Source of the DNA: Acanthaster planci
Taxonomy: Eukaryota; Echinodermata; Asteroidea; Valvatida; Acanthasteridae
Direction of reading: 5' to 3'
Assembly (NCBI RefSeq): GCF_001949145.1
Contig: NW_019091358.1
Span: 1,129,924 to 1,193,923 of the forward strand
Length of the DNA stretch: 64,000 nucleotides
Shown: positions 46,401 to 61,400 of the stretch, in pieces
Layout of the letters: each line of letters begins with the position of its first letter
How positions within the stretch are numbered: the first letter of the stretch is position 1
Notes under the pieces: generated by a model
The model's input: the letters and a program-made list of their open reading frames with translations, nothing else
What the model was told of the DNA's origin: nothing
Database searches by the model: none
Position numbers and translations under genes: made by a program

Positions 46401-49400
46401 GAGTTCATGAAGATAAAGGAACTGCCTGTCACCGAGGGTGTCTTCAACTCTCTCATCACGGGGCACGCGAGAGCAGGGTGAGGCTGATACAAAAAATTAA
46501 GATAATTTCCCCTCCCCCCAAAAGGGAAGAAGTTTGTGTGGGACCTTAGTATGGTACCTGCGCTCCTCATGTGAGTTTTGTACTTAGTTTGAAGAGCCTA
46601 AAATTGGTACTTTTAATGCCAGCTGGGGGGAAATCTATGCATGTATTGCTTGCTCCTGACATGTTGATTGTAGTGATAAGTATTGCATTCTCTTGCTTTT
46701 CTGTGGATGGATTATCTTTGAAAAGGCTGTTAAAAATGAGCATGTTGACAGTTTAAAACCCGTTTGATTTTGTGAAGAGGCAAAAAATGAAAAATGCTCC
46801 GTAGTGAATTTTAAATACAGTGTGGCTTTGGTTTCTTTTTTCTGTTTGCAGGGACATGGAAAATGCTCGTAATATTCTTGATGTCATGAGGTATGCATTG
46901 TGATTATTTCATTGCTAAAACAGAGTGGATGGTGCTGTATCCCCCAGTAATCCTGTCTTGCTGAACCCCCACTGAGATTTTTGAGTGCAAAATGACAGGC
47001 CAAATAGAGACAAAAGTGTTGTTGAGGACGGTGATTGCAAAATTCAAGTTAATTTGATAACTGAATTACTGACTGCAGCAAAGAAAATGTTATTCCACTT
47101 GATATTTGTGTTCTGTTGGAAGAAAAGACTATTCCAAACATGCAGTAAGACCAGGCCTTCAGACTATTTTGTTAGTGTGAGGATGGTTTTAAGGTTGTAA
47201 TGTCCCCATACTTACAGCAGAAGAAGAGCTTGGAGTTTTCCACATTGACCTGAGTATTGTATCAAGGGGGTACATTCCTCAAGCACTGATACATCAAGTA
47301 GGTTTTGGGTGGGCAGGAAAGTGATTGTTGGAAAGTTGAGTTGAATCTTTTCAGTGATCCTTGCTTCCTTGGCCTTTTTGATTGCGTGCAACCTTTATCC
47401 TACAAAAGCCTCTCTTATTTCTTGAATGTTTTCCTTGGAGTGGCCATTGCTTCAATCCTTCAAAATCTTCTGGCAACATCTGTCAACATGTGGCATTGTG
47501 AATGAGATCGCGGACCAGTGTAGGCAGTTTGAGTATAATCTCAGCTTGTGCGTGCAGGGCCAAGCACGAACAACACAAGGTCCAGCCCAAGAACTGGACA
47601 CAGTACATCCTCCAAATTGTCCTCAGTCCTTGAAAATTCTCCAGTGCCACGCAAGGAAGATTTTGGGGGATTTTTATAGGTCAGGAGCAGTGAAGCTTCT
47701 TAAGCCCAGCTTTCTTACAGGAATGGCTTCCCTTGCTCAAGAAGCTCCAACGTCTGGGATGAGCAAGCTGTTGCCATCGTTTGAGTTGTTTCATAGAATC
47801 TCATGAACTCTTTGAGATTCCTCTGTTTCCTTGGTCTTGTAGGAATGTTGGACTGGAGCCCAGTCAGGACACGTATTCCGCTCTGATGTGTGCTCTGGCT
47901 GAGAAGGGAGACATCGAAGGCATTGAAGAGGTGAGTTGGAAACTTGCAGCAGGATTAGGCAGTGAGTTATGGGTGAATTGTTTTGCGTGATAACAGGATT
48001 CGCTCACAATTTCTTGTGAAATATTGTTTCTACTTGAGAGAAGAGAGGGTTGGTTGACATTGTCATATTTTTAAGTTACTCTGGAAATTCCAAGGTTATA
48101 TTGTATGTCTGTGAAGTGGAAATATTGGCAATGTTTGTGCAAGTTATTTTCTTGATTTTGCAAGAATTATTTATTCTTATATCATTGTCATGCCAGGCTG
48201 TTCCACAGTTTTCAAATGAATTAATTTGAATGAATTAAACACTGTGCGTAATAAACAGTGTGTCTGAATAATGATTCATCAGATCTTCAAACATGAATAT
48301 TCAATAGGTGATTCAGGAGGCAGAGTCCCAAGTGGGTGAGATTGCAGACCGGTACTACCTGAGTGTTGCCTACAGCCTTGCCACATCAGGCCATGAACAG
48401 CACCTCCCCAAGGTGAATAAGACTTCCCCATCGCAGAAAGGGGTTATTAAGTCCTTAAAGGGCACCTCTAAGGAAAACATGTTTTCTCTGATTTTATCTG
48501 TTCAAATAAATATAGAAGCATCCAAATTGAACGCAGTGTCATTTGTCTTTATAAACGTTGGATGTTCACTTTCTGATATCCACACTGTTGATTTCCGAAA
48601 TCGAAAAAGGTGAAAATGAGCTGTTTGTCCAAGCTTTGGTTGGCAAATGTCTTGAGATCCTGTTCTGGGTGTTACTGCTTGCATGCAACTTTATATCTAC
48701 ATGTGTGTGCCTGGTGCAAGATGCCAGCCGAGCCCAGCGATATCCACCTTAGTAGACTTTGTAAAATTTGGTAGGATTTGGCATTTGTTTTACCCATTTC
48801 CGGAGGTGGAGTTTGTTGTAATAAGTTGGATGTGTTTAAAGGAAACCTGCAGGGTGTTAGTCGCACAGAAATATTCTTAAAACTGAAAAATTACTACTTT
48901 TTGAAAAACCAAAGATTTTAATTTTGAAGATGAGTTTTATGTGTCTCAGTGATTATTTTTTGCTCTGTGTACAAGTTCCCTTTTTTCCAGAATAGAACCA
49001 CTCGTTGGAAATGATTTTCATAACTTTGTTTGTTTCCTGCCAGATTTTGGAAAGAATACGACTTGGTGTTGGATTTATTCCAGGTGAGTAAATTGCAATC
49101 CATGCCTATTCCAACGATCTACTAACTGATCTTTTGTTGAAGGATTCCCCTTAACTTTCCCCAAAAGCCACGTTCAGCTGGCATGAAATCTACCCACTGA
49201 AGTTCCATTCAGAAAAATTGAACTCTGGGTAGCCTTGTCATTGAGGTTCGCTCCAAAATGTAACTTTCTTTCATATCCATTAGAATTTTTGTAGATGGTT
49301 GACCAGACCTTTCTGAAGCTGTGTACCTTTATTCTGACGTTCCTGTCCATTCACCTCTTCAGATACCATCAACCTATCACTCAGTCTCATCACCCAAGGG

Positions 49401-52400
49401 CAGATAGAAGCAGCCTTCTCCGTCCTCAAGCTATTCAGTCTCCGCCAAGTAGCGACCATTCCCAGCACCGAGCCTCCCAGTCAAGGCAGCTTCTTCATCG
49501 ACACCCTGGTGCAACTCGGAACGGTGAGTATTGAAGTGTCGCGGAGAGTGTGAGATTTGTGTGTTCGGTCAAGAGATTCCTTTAAGCCACTTTGCCACCG
49601 AGGGTTGTATAAACCATCTTTCCATCGGTGTGGACACGGCTGATGGGTTTAACCACGATACACAACCCAACTTGTCTTGGGGGGGGGTTGACTCAGTAGC
49701 GTATATTGTTACGTTAGCATGCCATACAGTGTTCACATTTATGGAGTTTACAGTAAAACATTTCATACAAATAGTCTTGAAATGACTCTGACAAGTCAGT
49801 GCTTGTGGTGTGTGGCTGTACATCAAACGTTGGCCACTGTCACGCCTTTTTTGAAAATTGAAATTCCCGGCCAAAATAACACTGTTCCCAAGTGCTTAAT
49901 GTAGTAATAATAATCAGAGCGTTTATAAGGCATACAATACTCAAAAGTGCTGATGTCTTAACCACTCTCTCCAATGAGTTTTGAGTGTTAAGTCCTCCTC
50001 TCCTGTACAGATATAATGCAAAATTTTGACAAAAGTGGGAGTTGGACCCAAACTCCAGAAATGGCCGTTCCCCTGTTTGACCAACCGTGCTTGCTGTGTT
50101 GTCATGGCAACCCATTACATCAGTGTCTTCGTTTTTAGGGCGTTCATTGCAGGTGGCACCTTAAAGAAGTGTTGCGATTGAGTTCTTTCACTGAGGCATG
50201 ATTCAAGCTACAAAGCTCGAGTTACTTGCTGTTACTCCGACTCTGGCAAGCGTTGATTGTGCTATTTTTTTGTGGGATGTGAAAATGAACACATGCATAC
50301 ATGTACTTGTTTAAAACGAAGGGACTCAAGCCGTGAATTAAAATGGGACGCCGGTATCTGGATAACAAACCTGTCTTCTTGTCAGGATGCTGTACATGTC
50401 ATTTTTGTCCTAATTCGAACAATTCTTGATTGAAAGACATATATTTGTCATGTGCAACATCTTTTGACAGTGATTGTGTTCATTTTTTTAATTTGCGTAT
50501 TTCGATTTGCAAGAGTTAACATGTCCCCACTGCAGCATCAGCATCTTGACATCATCTTGACAGCAGAAGCCTGACATCAAATCCGAATTTGCCTCAATCG
50601 CAAAAGACCTGGTCTGTGAGCAACAGAGAAACCACACCCGTTGCCGTGCTTGCCGAAACCTGGCTTTCCTTTTGAAAAACCCAATCCTTTCTTTGGTCTT
50701 GCAGCCCCACGAGACGCTGTTCCATTATCTAGACACCATGATAAGCGAAGGTCTACATGCCACACCGTACATCGTAGCATTGCACGTTGCTCTCAGGAAC
50801 CAGGGAAGCGTTGTCACTCACGGTGAGCCCCAGAACTGCCTCACAGTCTTGGACATAGGTGGTTGAATGCCGACATGCTAAATACGTGCCTTGTTCACAA
50901 CGCTCCTTCAAAGCAGAAGATTCTGCCTTACACATTTTCTCACCAAGCAAAACTTAGGCTGCATCCGAATCTGTTGTCTAGGGCTACGTCTAATTCTTTG
51001 CTCCATTGAAAATGTGCGGAAACGCGTAGACAATAGACCTAGCCGTAGCTATGGAAGTATTTATAACATGCACAGTATCTCACAGTAGCTGTCGTTCAAA
51101 GGTGCCGATATATTATCATTTTCGCTGCACATTGGGCTCACAACATCTAAACATTCTTTAGCCATCTCAGTTCCCTGGAGAGTATACTAGCCTGATGCTG
51201 TCATTTCTCTGCAAAAACGCAACGACCACATCTACCCTTACACGTGGGTACCTTTCACCCATTTACTCCCGGGTAGAGAAAGGCACGTAGGGTTGGAGTG
51301 ACTTACCTAAGGTCATAACATGTAACCACCTTCTAGGATTCGAACCCAACCCTCTGATCAGACGTTACAAATCCTGACCACTAAGCCACTTGTCTCCTTT
51401 ATTGGGCATCATTAAATTCCTGCAAAAAAATGGGGGGGGGCACAGGTGAGTACTTCGTTATTTTCAGAAAGTTACTGGAAATTAATGGAAATCTGAGTTT
51501 TGGGCCAATCAGAGTCCATGCTTAATTTTCTCTGTGATTGTCTTTTGTAGAGTACATCCTTGGAATAACAAAGCGAATGATTGAACTGGTATGTAGTCAG
51601 CATAAAATCCTTCTATTTGCTTTAAAACATCCACATGGGCCGCATCAAAGGAAGTAGCCCAAAAAAGGGCTTCTTTTGTCAATTCATCATCTTGAACACT
51701 GTCGGTATGGTTTTTGTTTATCAGTAAATCCTGGGTGACAACAGCACTGTTATTACAGCATCCAACTTATAACGTGAACAGACATAGACAGTTAGGCCTG
51801 TAGTCTTTATGTTCTTTGTTTTGATTTCTGATAATCCTGGTTCCTTGTTTAATCTAACGAGGGAATCCCTATTGATTGTGTTGTCTCATATCTAAAAGTC
51901 TTGTGCAACTGGGCAGCTGCCTTAGTATTACTGGTAGCTCCATGAAAATGATAACGACTGAAGACTTTGAGGTATTGCGAGATGTATGGCTTGCTCTTGA
52001 CCTCTTGGTACACATGCGAAACCCTAAACCCTCATCTGTTTTGCCTCTTGATTGGGCAGGACATACCTGTGCGACCTCACTACTTCTGGCCTATGATGAC
52101 AACGGAGGCGAACCGGGGGAACAGTGAAGGTGGGGCCATTGCTTATTTCAGACTACATCAGCAATTATGTAGTTCATTTGAATTCCTTCTCAGGAGTCCC
52201 AGTCTCCATCTTCAATTGACTGTGAATCACAAAATATATCTGTTCCAGTACATTTATTTCTTGGGCTCAGTTACTCAGTTTTTATCACTTGAAGACTCAC
52301 AACTACATGTACCTCTGAGCTTGTACTGGTAGAGCGATTTGAGTGTCCCTGTCAACCTCTCAGTATGAGTCCTGCCTACCATTGAAACACTCGTGTTGTT

Positions 52401-55400
52401 TAACAGTTAGTTTCAACCTACGCATAGCCAAGCATCACTCGCTAGCTCGGCTAAAATCTCCTTCGCTTGTCGGAGTTTGTGATGGGAACCAGTGAACACC
52501 ACATCAGAAATGAAACTGACGATTGTTTGTTACCAGGTGTGCTGCAACTTGCAAAAGCCATGGCCGACATGGGTATACAGTTGAATATGGAGACCTACTC
52601 TAAGTACCTGATTCCTGCCGTTGGTGACAAGGCTGAGGTGGTGTTAGCCAGACTCAAGGTAGGTGCGAGTGTTTACAAGGGCTGTTATTCTCTTTTCTGC
52701 CCCCCAGGGGAGGGGGGAATGTTGTGGAAAGGCCATTCCTGCTGCTGAATTAAATAATGTCTCACTTTTCTTGTGGTTTGTGCAAGTTGTCAACAATTGT
52801 TTAGAGTTTTTCACAATTTTCCAATATTTGTTACATTTTTTTACAAATAATTTGCTTTTTGAATCTTTTAAATCTGCTGGAAACAAGCCTCTATAGTGCA
52901 ATTTTTCTCATTAAAAACAAAGGAAAATTCTCTTCCTGTTAATGAATTTTGCCTTCGAATATTGACATTAAGAAATAAATTTCGAATATGCGATACTTGA
53001 TCGAGTATTTGGATATTTGAATATTCGGCACAGCCCGTTGAGACCATCTCACGACTGTTTGCAAGACCAGACACAAGGCCAGTCACATGTAACAGGGTGA
53101 TCAAGACAAAGGAATACTTCTGTTGCAGTTCATTTGACTTGAATTCAGACTAGCTTTCTTGTGTGGGTCTTGTGGTGATCTACAGAGGTCTCCACTCCAG
53201 CGCTGGTAGCCAGCAAATATTAGATGTAATGTAATTGTACATGTGTGCATTTGCTGTTGATTACCCTCTGAAGGATCTTGGCATGTCAGTGGACAAGCAA
53301 GTTATTGCTGCTCTGTGCAGGCATGAAGTCTCCAAAAACAGACTAGACATCGTAGTTCAGTTCTGTGAGTAGATTATCTTCATCAGAAATTAGGAAGTCG
53401 GTGTTAGAATATCGGTAAAAACCAAAATTCTCTTGACAAAAATGGACAAGATAATGTGTACAAACTATTAACCATATCCTGCCGGGGAGCCAGTTTTCGG
53501 GTACCTTGGGTTTGTACGTATAACCGGGTGCTCGAAATCGGACAAAAGAGCTTGGGCCTTATAACGAAAGACCGTACTCGGAACAAAAGACAGAGCTGCT
53601 GGGAATTGCCAACATATTTTCAGTCGTCAATAGCGGAGGAAATCCATCATTGTTTTGAAAGATTGTACCACTATTTGTGGCATTCAGTGCGAGTGAATTA
53701 CCACCGGGGACAATAGCATCCCAGCATTCCAGAGATTAGCGATACAATACCACTACACGCTAATCTTGCCCGTGTTGAAAAGATGCCAGAAGCGCACTGT
53801 GCCAGTTTCGGGAACAAAAGAAATTTATGCAACACCACACAATCTGGGCTCTTTTTACAAAGCGGCAGGCCTGGCTGAAATATTCTGGCATCAATAGATG
53901 TTGTCTGTCAGATTATAGTAGCCACCAGACAGTCGCTCCATGGGGTATAGGCATTCAGGAAAAAAGAAAAGAGTTTTTGCAGATGTTTGAAAACTGCCGA
54001 TATTGAAAAATTGCTCGTATGTAGGCACTGCATTTTTAAAAGCACCCAGCGGGAAATGGTTATGGTAATTTTGCTTTACCAAATGCACTAGAAGCTGTAG
54101 TGTGGTGTGAATATGTATGCCTCTAGAGATTGTCAAATGGAGAGACCAGTGTCTGTCAAAAATCTGAAGTGAAACTTTGGCCTTAAAATTGGATAGTAAA
54201 TGCTCAAATACTGAGGGTGCTGTGCGTAGACATTGAGGGATTGAAAACAATTCAGAATGTAGTAAAGTTACTGATTTGGAAACTTAGAGGTAATCCATTT
54301 TTCTAGCAGGTGAGATGGCATAAGCTTCTTAAGTGGTTAGGCTTATAACTGGTCACATCGGTGAAAGAAAATTTATATAATGCCTGGAAACCTTGCCTGG
54401 AAAGGCTTTTGTCAATTTCAGCTATTGTTTAATTGGCGTTTTAAAATCTTTTAACCAGTGGACAGCTATCCCGACTTGGTGGAGGTATCACTCTTCAGGA
54501 CTGCTCTCATAAACTCCTTTCACAGGTAACGTCGCTTTCCCATCCAACTCAATCTGAGCCTGGCCATCCATATCACTCTGTTTGGAGTCCTTTCCCATGT
54601 CCAGCGTTCATAGTCTTTTAATACTTTCAAGTGAAATGTCACCAAAATGTCACCATCTTCAAAAAGTGCCTTTAGATTCTCTCCTGCCGTCAGATTGTAG
54701 ACAAGCCCAGTTTGGTTTTGTACCGTAAACCCTGTTGCAAGTTCCAATCCCTCTGTAATCAGTTTCTCTGTTCAACCTGACATTGCTTTCAAGCAGTGCA
54801 AGAGTCTTGTCAGTTACAAGCCTGTTCAAAACTGCTCAACACTATTAAAACAGATGAACAACAACAGGGGAATGCCTTGGTTACCTTTGATGAGTTGACT
54901 TAGGACTAAGTGATTGACTTTTGTTGTGACTTGTGACTTTCTCAATTTCAACTCTGATTTCGAGTCATTTTCCAGTCTCAATTTGTTGAATTAAGGACCT
55001 GCAGATCATCACAAAGGTCACCCATCGTAGAGTGACCTTTACAGAGACCAACTAAGTCTTGCAAAGCATTCAGTCTGCTCTCAGTCTTCTCGAGGTTAGG
55101 TCGCTGCCAATAATTGTGTATTAATAAGTTTGTGAGAGATGTGATGGTATGTTGCCAACACTTTAAACCCTCCAGGATTTTCCGAGTGGTTCTTCTCAAG
55201 TCTCACCGTGTTTGTTGTTTCTTCTGTCACAGATTCCCTCAGGTGGAGCCACTCGTGACCCTGCTGACCAATATGTGGACGCAGTTCAAGGAAGACCAGA
55301 ACTTGGAGGTCAACAAACAAGGTGATGCTTTGTCCTCGGTGGTCATTGTTTCAAATTGTCAAATGCAAAAGATTGGGAGTCTAAGTTATGTCGTCTTCCG

Positions 55401-58400
55401 CGACGCTTGATATAACATTTTGAGAGCCCCTTTTTGACCCTGGTTTTTTTGTAGACTACATTGGCGGAGTCTTGTACGACATGGTGAGAGCCATCCCTGA
55501 CAGCAAGGCTGTCAGCCTCAAACCTCACCTGCAGCTACTCTTCGACAAGCTTGCCGACCAGGTGAGTTTGTGTGGCTAGCTGTACACACGCAAAGATCCC
55601 AACACTGTTGTCCTCAAGCAATAAGTATTGCATAAGTATTGTTATTCAAATTCTCACTTGAACCGTTTCTATGGATTCATATCAGCCCAAACTGCCAAGA
55701 CTACACAGAATTGTTAAGGTCATCAGCAGATCTTTGTTTGTTAACCTTGTGTCCATTTTAGGGGATCCACATAGCCATGCAGCGTTTCCGAGGTATCCGC
55801 AATGTCCTGGACGAGATCAAGCTGATGATGGTCAAGCCCAATGCCTACCGATTGCTTGACCCTGCAGAGGTCAACGCCAACCCCATGGGCAACATCGACC
55901 TCCTGGCCAACAGTGTGAGCTCGACTGAACTCACCACAGAAATCAGTTCAAGTTTTGGTTGGGTGTTTGGGAGATCTTATGGAGAAGTTAACCGAAGTAC
56001 AATTAAAACTCACAACCTTCAGAACACCATTTTGGCACTCCATCAGCTGGGCTCTTTATCCCAGTGTGAATTTTGGGAAGAAAATTTCCTCACCAGAAGC
56101 TCATGATACCCAAATTTCTCGTATTGGGGATTATCAATGAAACAAGCACTTTTACATGTACAAAGCATCATGGTTGTCATTGAGTAGTTTTCCATGAGTA
56201 CAAGCACTTTGCTGTGATTGTGAGTATGAGTTTTTATTGTGAGTACAATTATGAGTACCTTTCCATGAGTATGGATATGAGCACCAGTATGGACAAGAGT
56301 AGCGAGTTCAATCCCTTTGCTGTGATTGTGAGTGTGAGTTTTTATTGTGAGTACAAATATGAGTACCTTTCCATGAGTATGGATATGAGCACCAGTATGG
56401 ACAAACGAGATACGAGTTCAAGTACTTCAACATGGCAAAGCATAGCTATTAATTGCAGCAATAGCAGTTAACAACACTTTGTGACTTTTGTATTACAAAA
56501 TCCTGGAAAGTGCACCTATTTATGGCTCTGTAGCGTAGAACCCTGAAGAAAAGGCAATGGAGAATTCCCAGTATAACTTTAGAAGTTTGGAAGAAAACCT
56601 GTAGAATCGGCTAGGGACCGTAAACAAGCCCATCAAGACTTGGGCCTGCGTGAGATTTGAACCCAGATCACAGAGATGGAAGACAAGGAATACACCACTG
56701 CACCAACTGGACTCCCAGTGCCCGAGGAGTTGACCATTTCATCCTCCACTCTGTCAAATTTTTCCTTCTTGACATCATCTGCTCTCCTTCTAACTCTCCT
56801 CTGCCTTCAGGACATCTCCGTGGACCAGCTGGAGGCACACCTGACGGAGCTGAAGGAGAAAGGCGCCAACTGCCGAGGGATCTTGAGACGCCTCATCTTA
56901 TACCACACCGCGAATAACGTAAGATGCAAGTATTGGTGGCGATTTCAGTAGTTCACTGATGCCATGTTTCTGGATGATTTTTTTTTTTTCATTCAGAATG
57001 TTTGGACCATATGTGCTTGGAATTATCCCACCAGGTCCTCATAATGATGAAAAATGTGTATATTGGTGCATGTTTTACTTGTTTACAAGCAAAAGGATGT
57101 TTCCCTGTCCTCGGTGGTGAGTCTTTTATCCTCGACCGTAAAGTCTTGTGCTTTGTCTATGGGAGATTCTTATATTGCAGGAATAATAGGCAAGACAATG
57201 CCCTCTGCTCGGAGGTGTAGCAAAACACGACTGATTCCCTGCTGTAGGCGTACATGCATTACATTCCAGTGTGCCATTTCAGTATTTTGAAAAGATGAGA
57301 GCAGAGTGTGCACGTGTGAGTCTGCATTTGGTCGCGCTCGTAAGGCAGAACTTGTGCACTCCATTTTGGGCATGCGCTGGTGGAATGTCGAACTGGTTCA
57401 CTGAGAACAAGGGCACAGTTGGACAACAAGAGATTTATTCCTGGCTTTGAAAATTGAATCTTTTCTTGAAAACAGTCTTCTAATAAGTATGTGTGAAGAC
57501 TAGGCCAAATTGTTTCACCATGCCAAGGGAAAGAAAGCCTTGGCCTTTGAAGTATAGTAAATTTGACCATGTGCTATCAGGAGTCTTAGAAAAACTTCAT
57601 CTTTTGTCTCTGAACTTTTACCCCTCCCCTTCATTTATTTCTCTCTGTGATTATTCTTGGCATCACAGAATTACCAGCGATCCGTTGAGTTGATTGAAGA
57701 GTTCAAAGCCAGGGGCTACGAGTTGACGGGAGCAATCTATGCTTCCTTGATGAGCGTCTGCTCCAATCACCAACGTTATGACGAAGCTTTTCAATTCAAA
57801 AAGGAATTGTGAGTCAAATTGGGTGATGCTTAGGGTTGTGCCAAGTATCCGAATATTCAATCAATTATCAAATATTCGAATATTGTTTTCTGAATTTGAA
57901 TATTCGAATGCAAAATTCATGAAAAGGAAGGGAGAATTTTCTTTTGTTTTAAGTGAGAAAAGTTGCACTTTGGAGGCTTGTTTCAAGCAGATTCAAATGA
58001 AAAGCGACAGAAATCTTACAGCAATTCAAAAAGTAAATTATTCATTAAAAAATGTAAAAAGAACAGAAACTTTCTGCTAACTCATGGCTCTAGATACCGG
58101 TGCTCCTAGACATGAGAAGCTGTTATAGCGATTGTAATGTACATGTACAATTGTGTGTGCTACTGCAACTGTTTTTGTATATGGTTTGTTTGTCAACAAT
58201 CTGCCGGTCGGTACGACCGAATATTCAGATATTCGAATGAATTGAAGGTTGAAATTTGTGTATTGAATTATTCGCATAGACTTACCCAGTGATGTTTGAA
58301 TTTTGTTGTTGTTGATGTAAACCCATAGTAACTAGCAGGGGTCGGTTTATAGTTAATTTCGCTTCTCTTCTTCCCCACATCAAACAGAGGGAATTTCTGA

Positions 58401-61400
58401 CCTAACCAAACCAAACGAGGTACAAGCTGTCTGAGTTTCACTGAGTGTAATGCGCACCGACCTGTATTACCCCATCATTGGCAGAGAATATTGCGCATCT
58501 TCAGTTAGGTGTCTGGTATGTATGCCAGACTGTACATGCACCAAATACTTAGTGTGGCCCCGCACATTCCTGGCGATTTCCCACCAAAGGACAGGCATGG
58601 CTGTGTAAAAATATGCCATCTCCTTGTCTCACACAGAGCAGGTACAGGCCTTTAACCCCAGCTCTTCCCCCAAAACCTCCCAAATTTGGAGGTTTTGATG
58701 ACAAAGTAGCCTTTTTGGGGAATGAGGAGATTATGTAAGAATAAGAAATACATGTATATGGATTCTTTGCAGAGAGCAAGCTGACCCGCTCTTCAGGCTG
58801 GATATGTCCAAGTACAGACCACTCATCTGTCATCTAGCCAAGAGCAATAAAATGGAAGGTAGCTTGGCATTTTCTTTTTTGAGTCAAATGGCCATTCGTG
58901 ACTTCGTTTTGTGAGCACTGTTCAAGAGACGTGGACAGAAACTTAGAATGAACCAAATTGAACAAGTGGTTTTTGGAAAGAGGTTTAAGAGACAGGGTTT
59001 GATGGTTTGCACAGTGGGAAAAGTAGCAAGTGGGTCATTCGTTAAATTTGGGGTCTTGTCCTTGTTACATCTGGCGTGTGATTTTATAAGTTGAGAATGC
59101 ATTCTTTTATTTCCAAGAGTGATTAGAATAGTGCACATTCCCTGCCAAACAAAAACAAAAGTCAAGTTCAGTGATATATCCCATATCAAATTACACAGGT
59201 CAGGTGTAACAGGGACAGCAAAAAATGTGACACAGTGGATCCCAAATTTATAGAATGACCCAGATGGAGGGTTTACTGGAACATTACAGAAATGATGAAC
59301 CTCTCTGAGAAGAGCCTGTGAAATGCTATGGAGTGTAGATTGTTCTCAGAACCCTGCCAATCTTAAAATAAGATTTGTCAGTGTGTTTATCTGAATGACA
59401 GGCAAAGCTGTGGTGAAGTCTGTTATGAATTGATCGTAAGTTACAGGAGGTGATCATGGCAAACAGGAATGCCTCGGCCACATTTCATCTGAGTAGTGTG
59501 ACGGACTCGGCGGGCAATAACTGGGTTCAAATGGCTGGCTTAAGCTGTCAGATTATGGAGGACTCTATATCGTAGCCGATCTTGGATAAGACAGCAAATT
59601 GAACCAATTGCAATAATCAGGTCTTTATGTTAATGATTCACTGATTGGCCAATATCTGTTGCACTAAATTATTTACCATATTTCAGCAACAAATTCTGAA
59701 ACATGTACATGCCAAAGAATTTTAGACATAGACAATATTGAGCCAACTTCAAGCAGGCTGATCGTTTTAAGACCCGTTTAACACTTAAAGACCACTTCTC
59801 TGCAATGGTTCAACTTATAGACCAACTAAAAAGAAGCCCTGAGACTTAACCATGCGCAGACAGCTTTAAGACCAGTTGTTGCAATCCACACTAGATGCTC
59901 TGGCCCTTGTTGAAGAGATGAAAAAACGGGATATTGGAACGGACCGGCAGGAAAAGCAGTTGTTCCACCTGCTGAACGAGCTGGCCCAGGAGGGCCTGAC
60001 TGGACAGACGCAGCAGATCTTCGACAAGCTGGTCTCCCTGGGTCTCATCCGGGTCAACAGTAACATCCTGGGACCCGTCGTCATGGCCCACATTGTCAGG
60101 TTAGTCCACAGTTTGCTGGGTTTACAGGACGGCACTTTAACTCTAACCCCCAAGGTGCATCTACACAGTAAATGGGGAATCTTATTGCCTGGAACGTGTT
60201 TCTGGTTAAGCTGTTCTTTTCGTCAGCTGAGGCTCCCTCTTCCGAATGTGTCAAGGTTTGAGCCTTGTTTCTAAGTCTAGCTCTCTGCCCTTTGCAAACA
60301 CACAGGCACGTGCTTATGACGGAGTTAGTCGTAAGTTAGCCAGTGTTGTAGTCGAGACCATCACAAGACCAGACTCAAGATCAGACATGAAACCATGCAC
60401 AAAACCAGTCGTAAGAAACAAAGTGAAGATTGACAAAGGAATGATTTTGTCACAGTTCATTTTTCACAGCCTGTTCCTTGAATCCAGGCCAGAGAATCTT
60501 GTTTGTCTCGTGATTGTCTCGTTGGGTCTTGTGATGGTCTGAAAGGTCTTGAATACAGCACTGGCTGTCAGACTAGATGCGCATTTCAGACACGGCCCAT
60601 TACTCTGTTCAGTTTGGGTGGTACCCTGCTTGTTTAATTTTATTATTTAGTGCATGCATAGCATACAAAAGTTGTCACAGCTTTTATGTCCAGATTTAAT
60701 GCACATTTATACTGATATCTGCTTCAGTAATGAACGAGAGATTTGCCTTGGGCAGAATGTTTATGGTAACACCACGAGTGTGAGATCTGAAGTTGAGTTC
60801 CAAAAGCGTTGCTGTGCTGAGACGTGAAATGAAAATGATTCTGTTTGCCGTTTGCCTTCTCCTGTCCCGTAAAGGAAAGACATAGCAGGAGCTCTGCAGT
60901 GCATCCAGGATTGCCAGACAAAATACGGGCTGATGCCACACTTCCACGAAATCTTGGTCAAGTTGGTGGAGGACGGCGACACGGAACAACTTCAGAAAGG
61001 TAAGAGTTTAGGATATTCGCATGCCCCCCTAACCCATGAAAATACAAGACTCCACTGCCATATTATATTTCATTTATTTTCATCTTTTACCTGTGCCTAG
61101 GTATGTGGTCTTTTCTCTTGCTTTCACAGTAATAATTTTTGCGTAGAAGTAGTTAGTAAAATTACGAATGGCTATCACTACAAATGAGAAGAACAAGGGA
61201 GCATCTAAAAAATTAGGCACGTTCCCGTTCCGTTTGACCATTCCCACTGGAACGCTGGTGTGCCATCAGAACCTTCCAGGCAGTGTTCCATTGGGAATGC
61301 ACATTCCCAATGGAATGGTCCTGCAGTTACATTCGCAATCAAGAAGAAAGATTTCTGGCATTCATTTCCTTGACCCTGTTTTGAAGCACGGCAGCTGGAG

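Noticed and set aside
49295-49534. 79-codon open frame overlapping LRPPRC exon 10
   Set aside because: A different frame from the conserved one; lacks LRPPRC-like sequence.
51225-51398. tRNA gene candidate on the minus strand (ggttcgaatcc)
   Set aside because: No cloverleaf with a matched acceptor stem; body and tail match the SINE family.
56214-56471. Open frame with 36-residue repeats of [11 protein letters not shown] type
   Set aside because: It arises from the 108-bp tandem repeat inside an LRPPRC intron; exons 19 and 20 already join in phase 0 without it.
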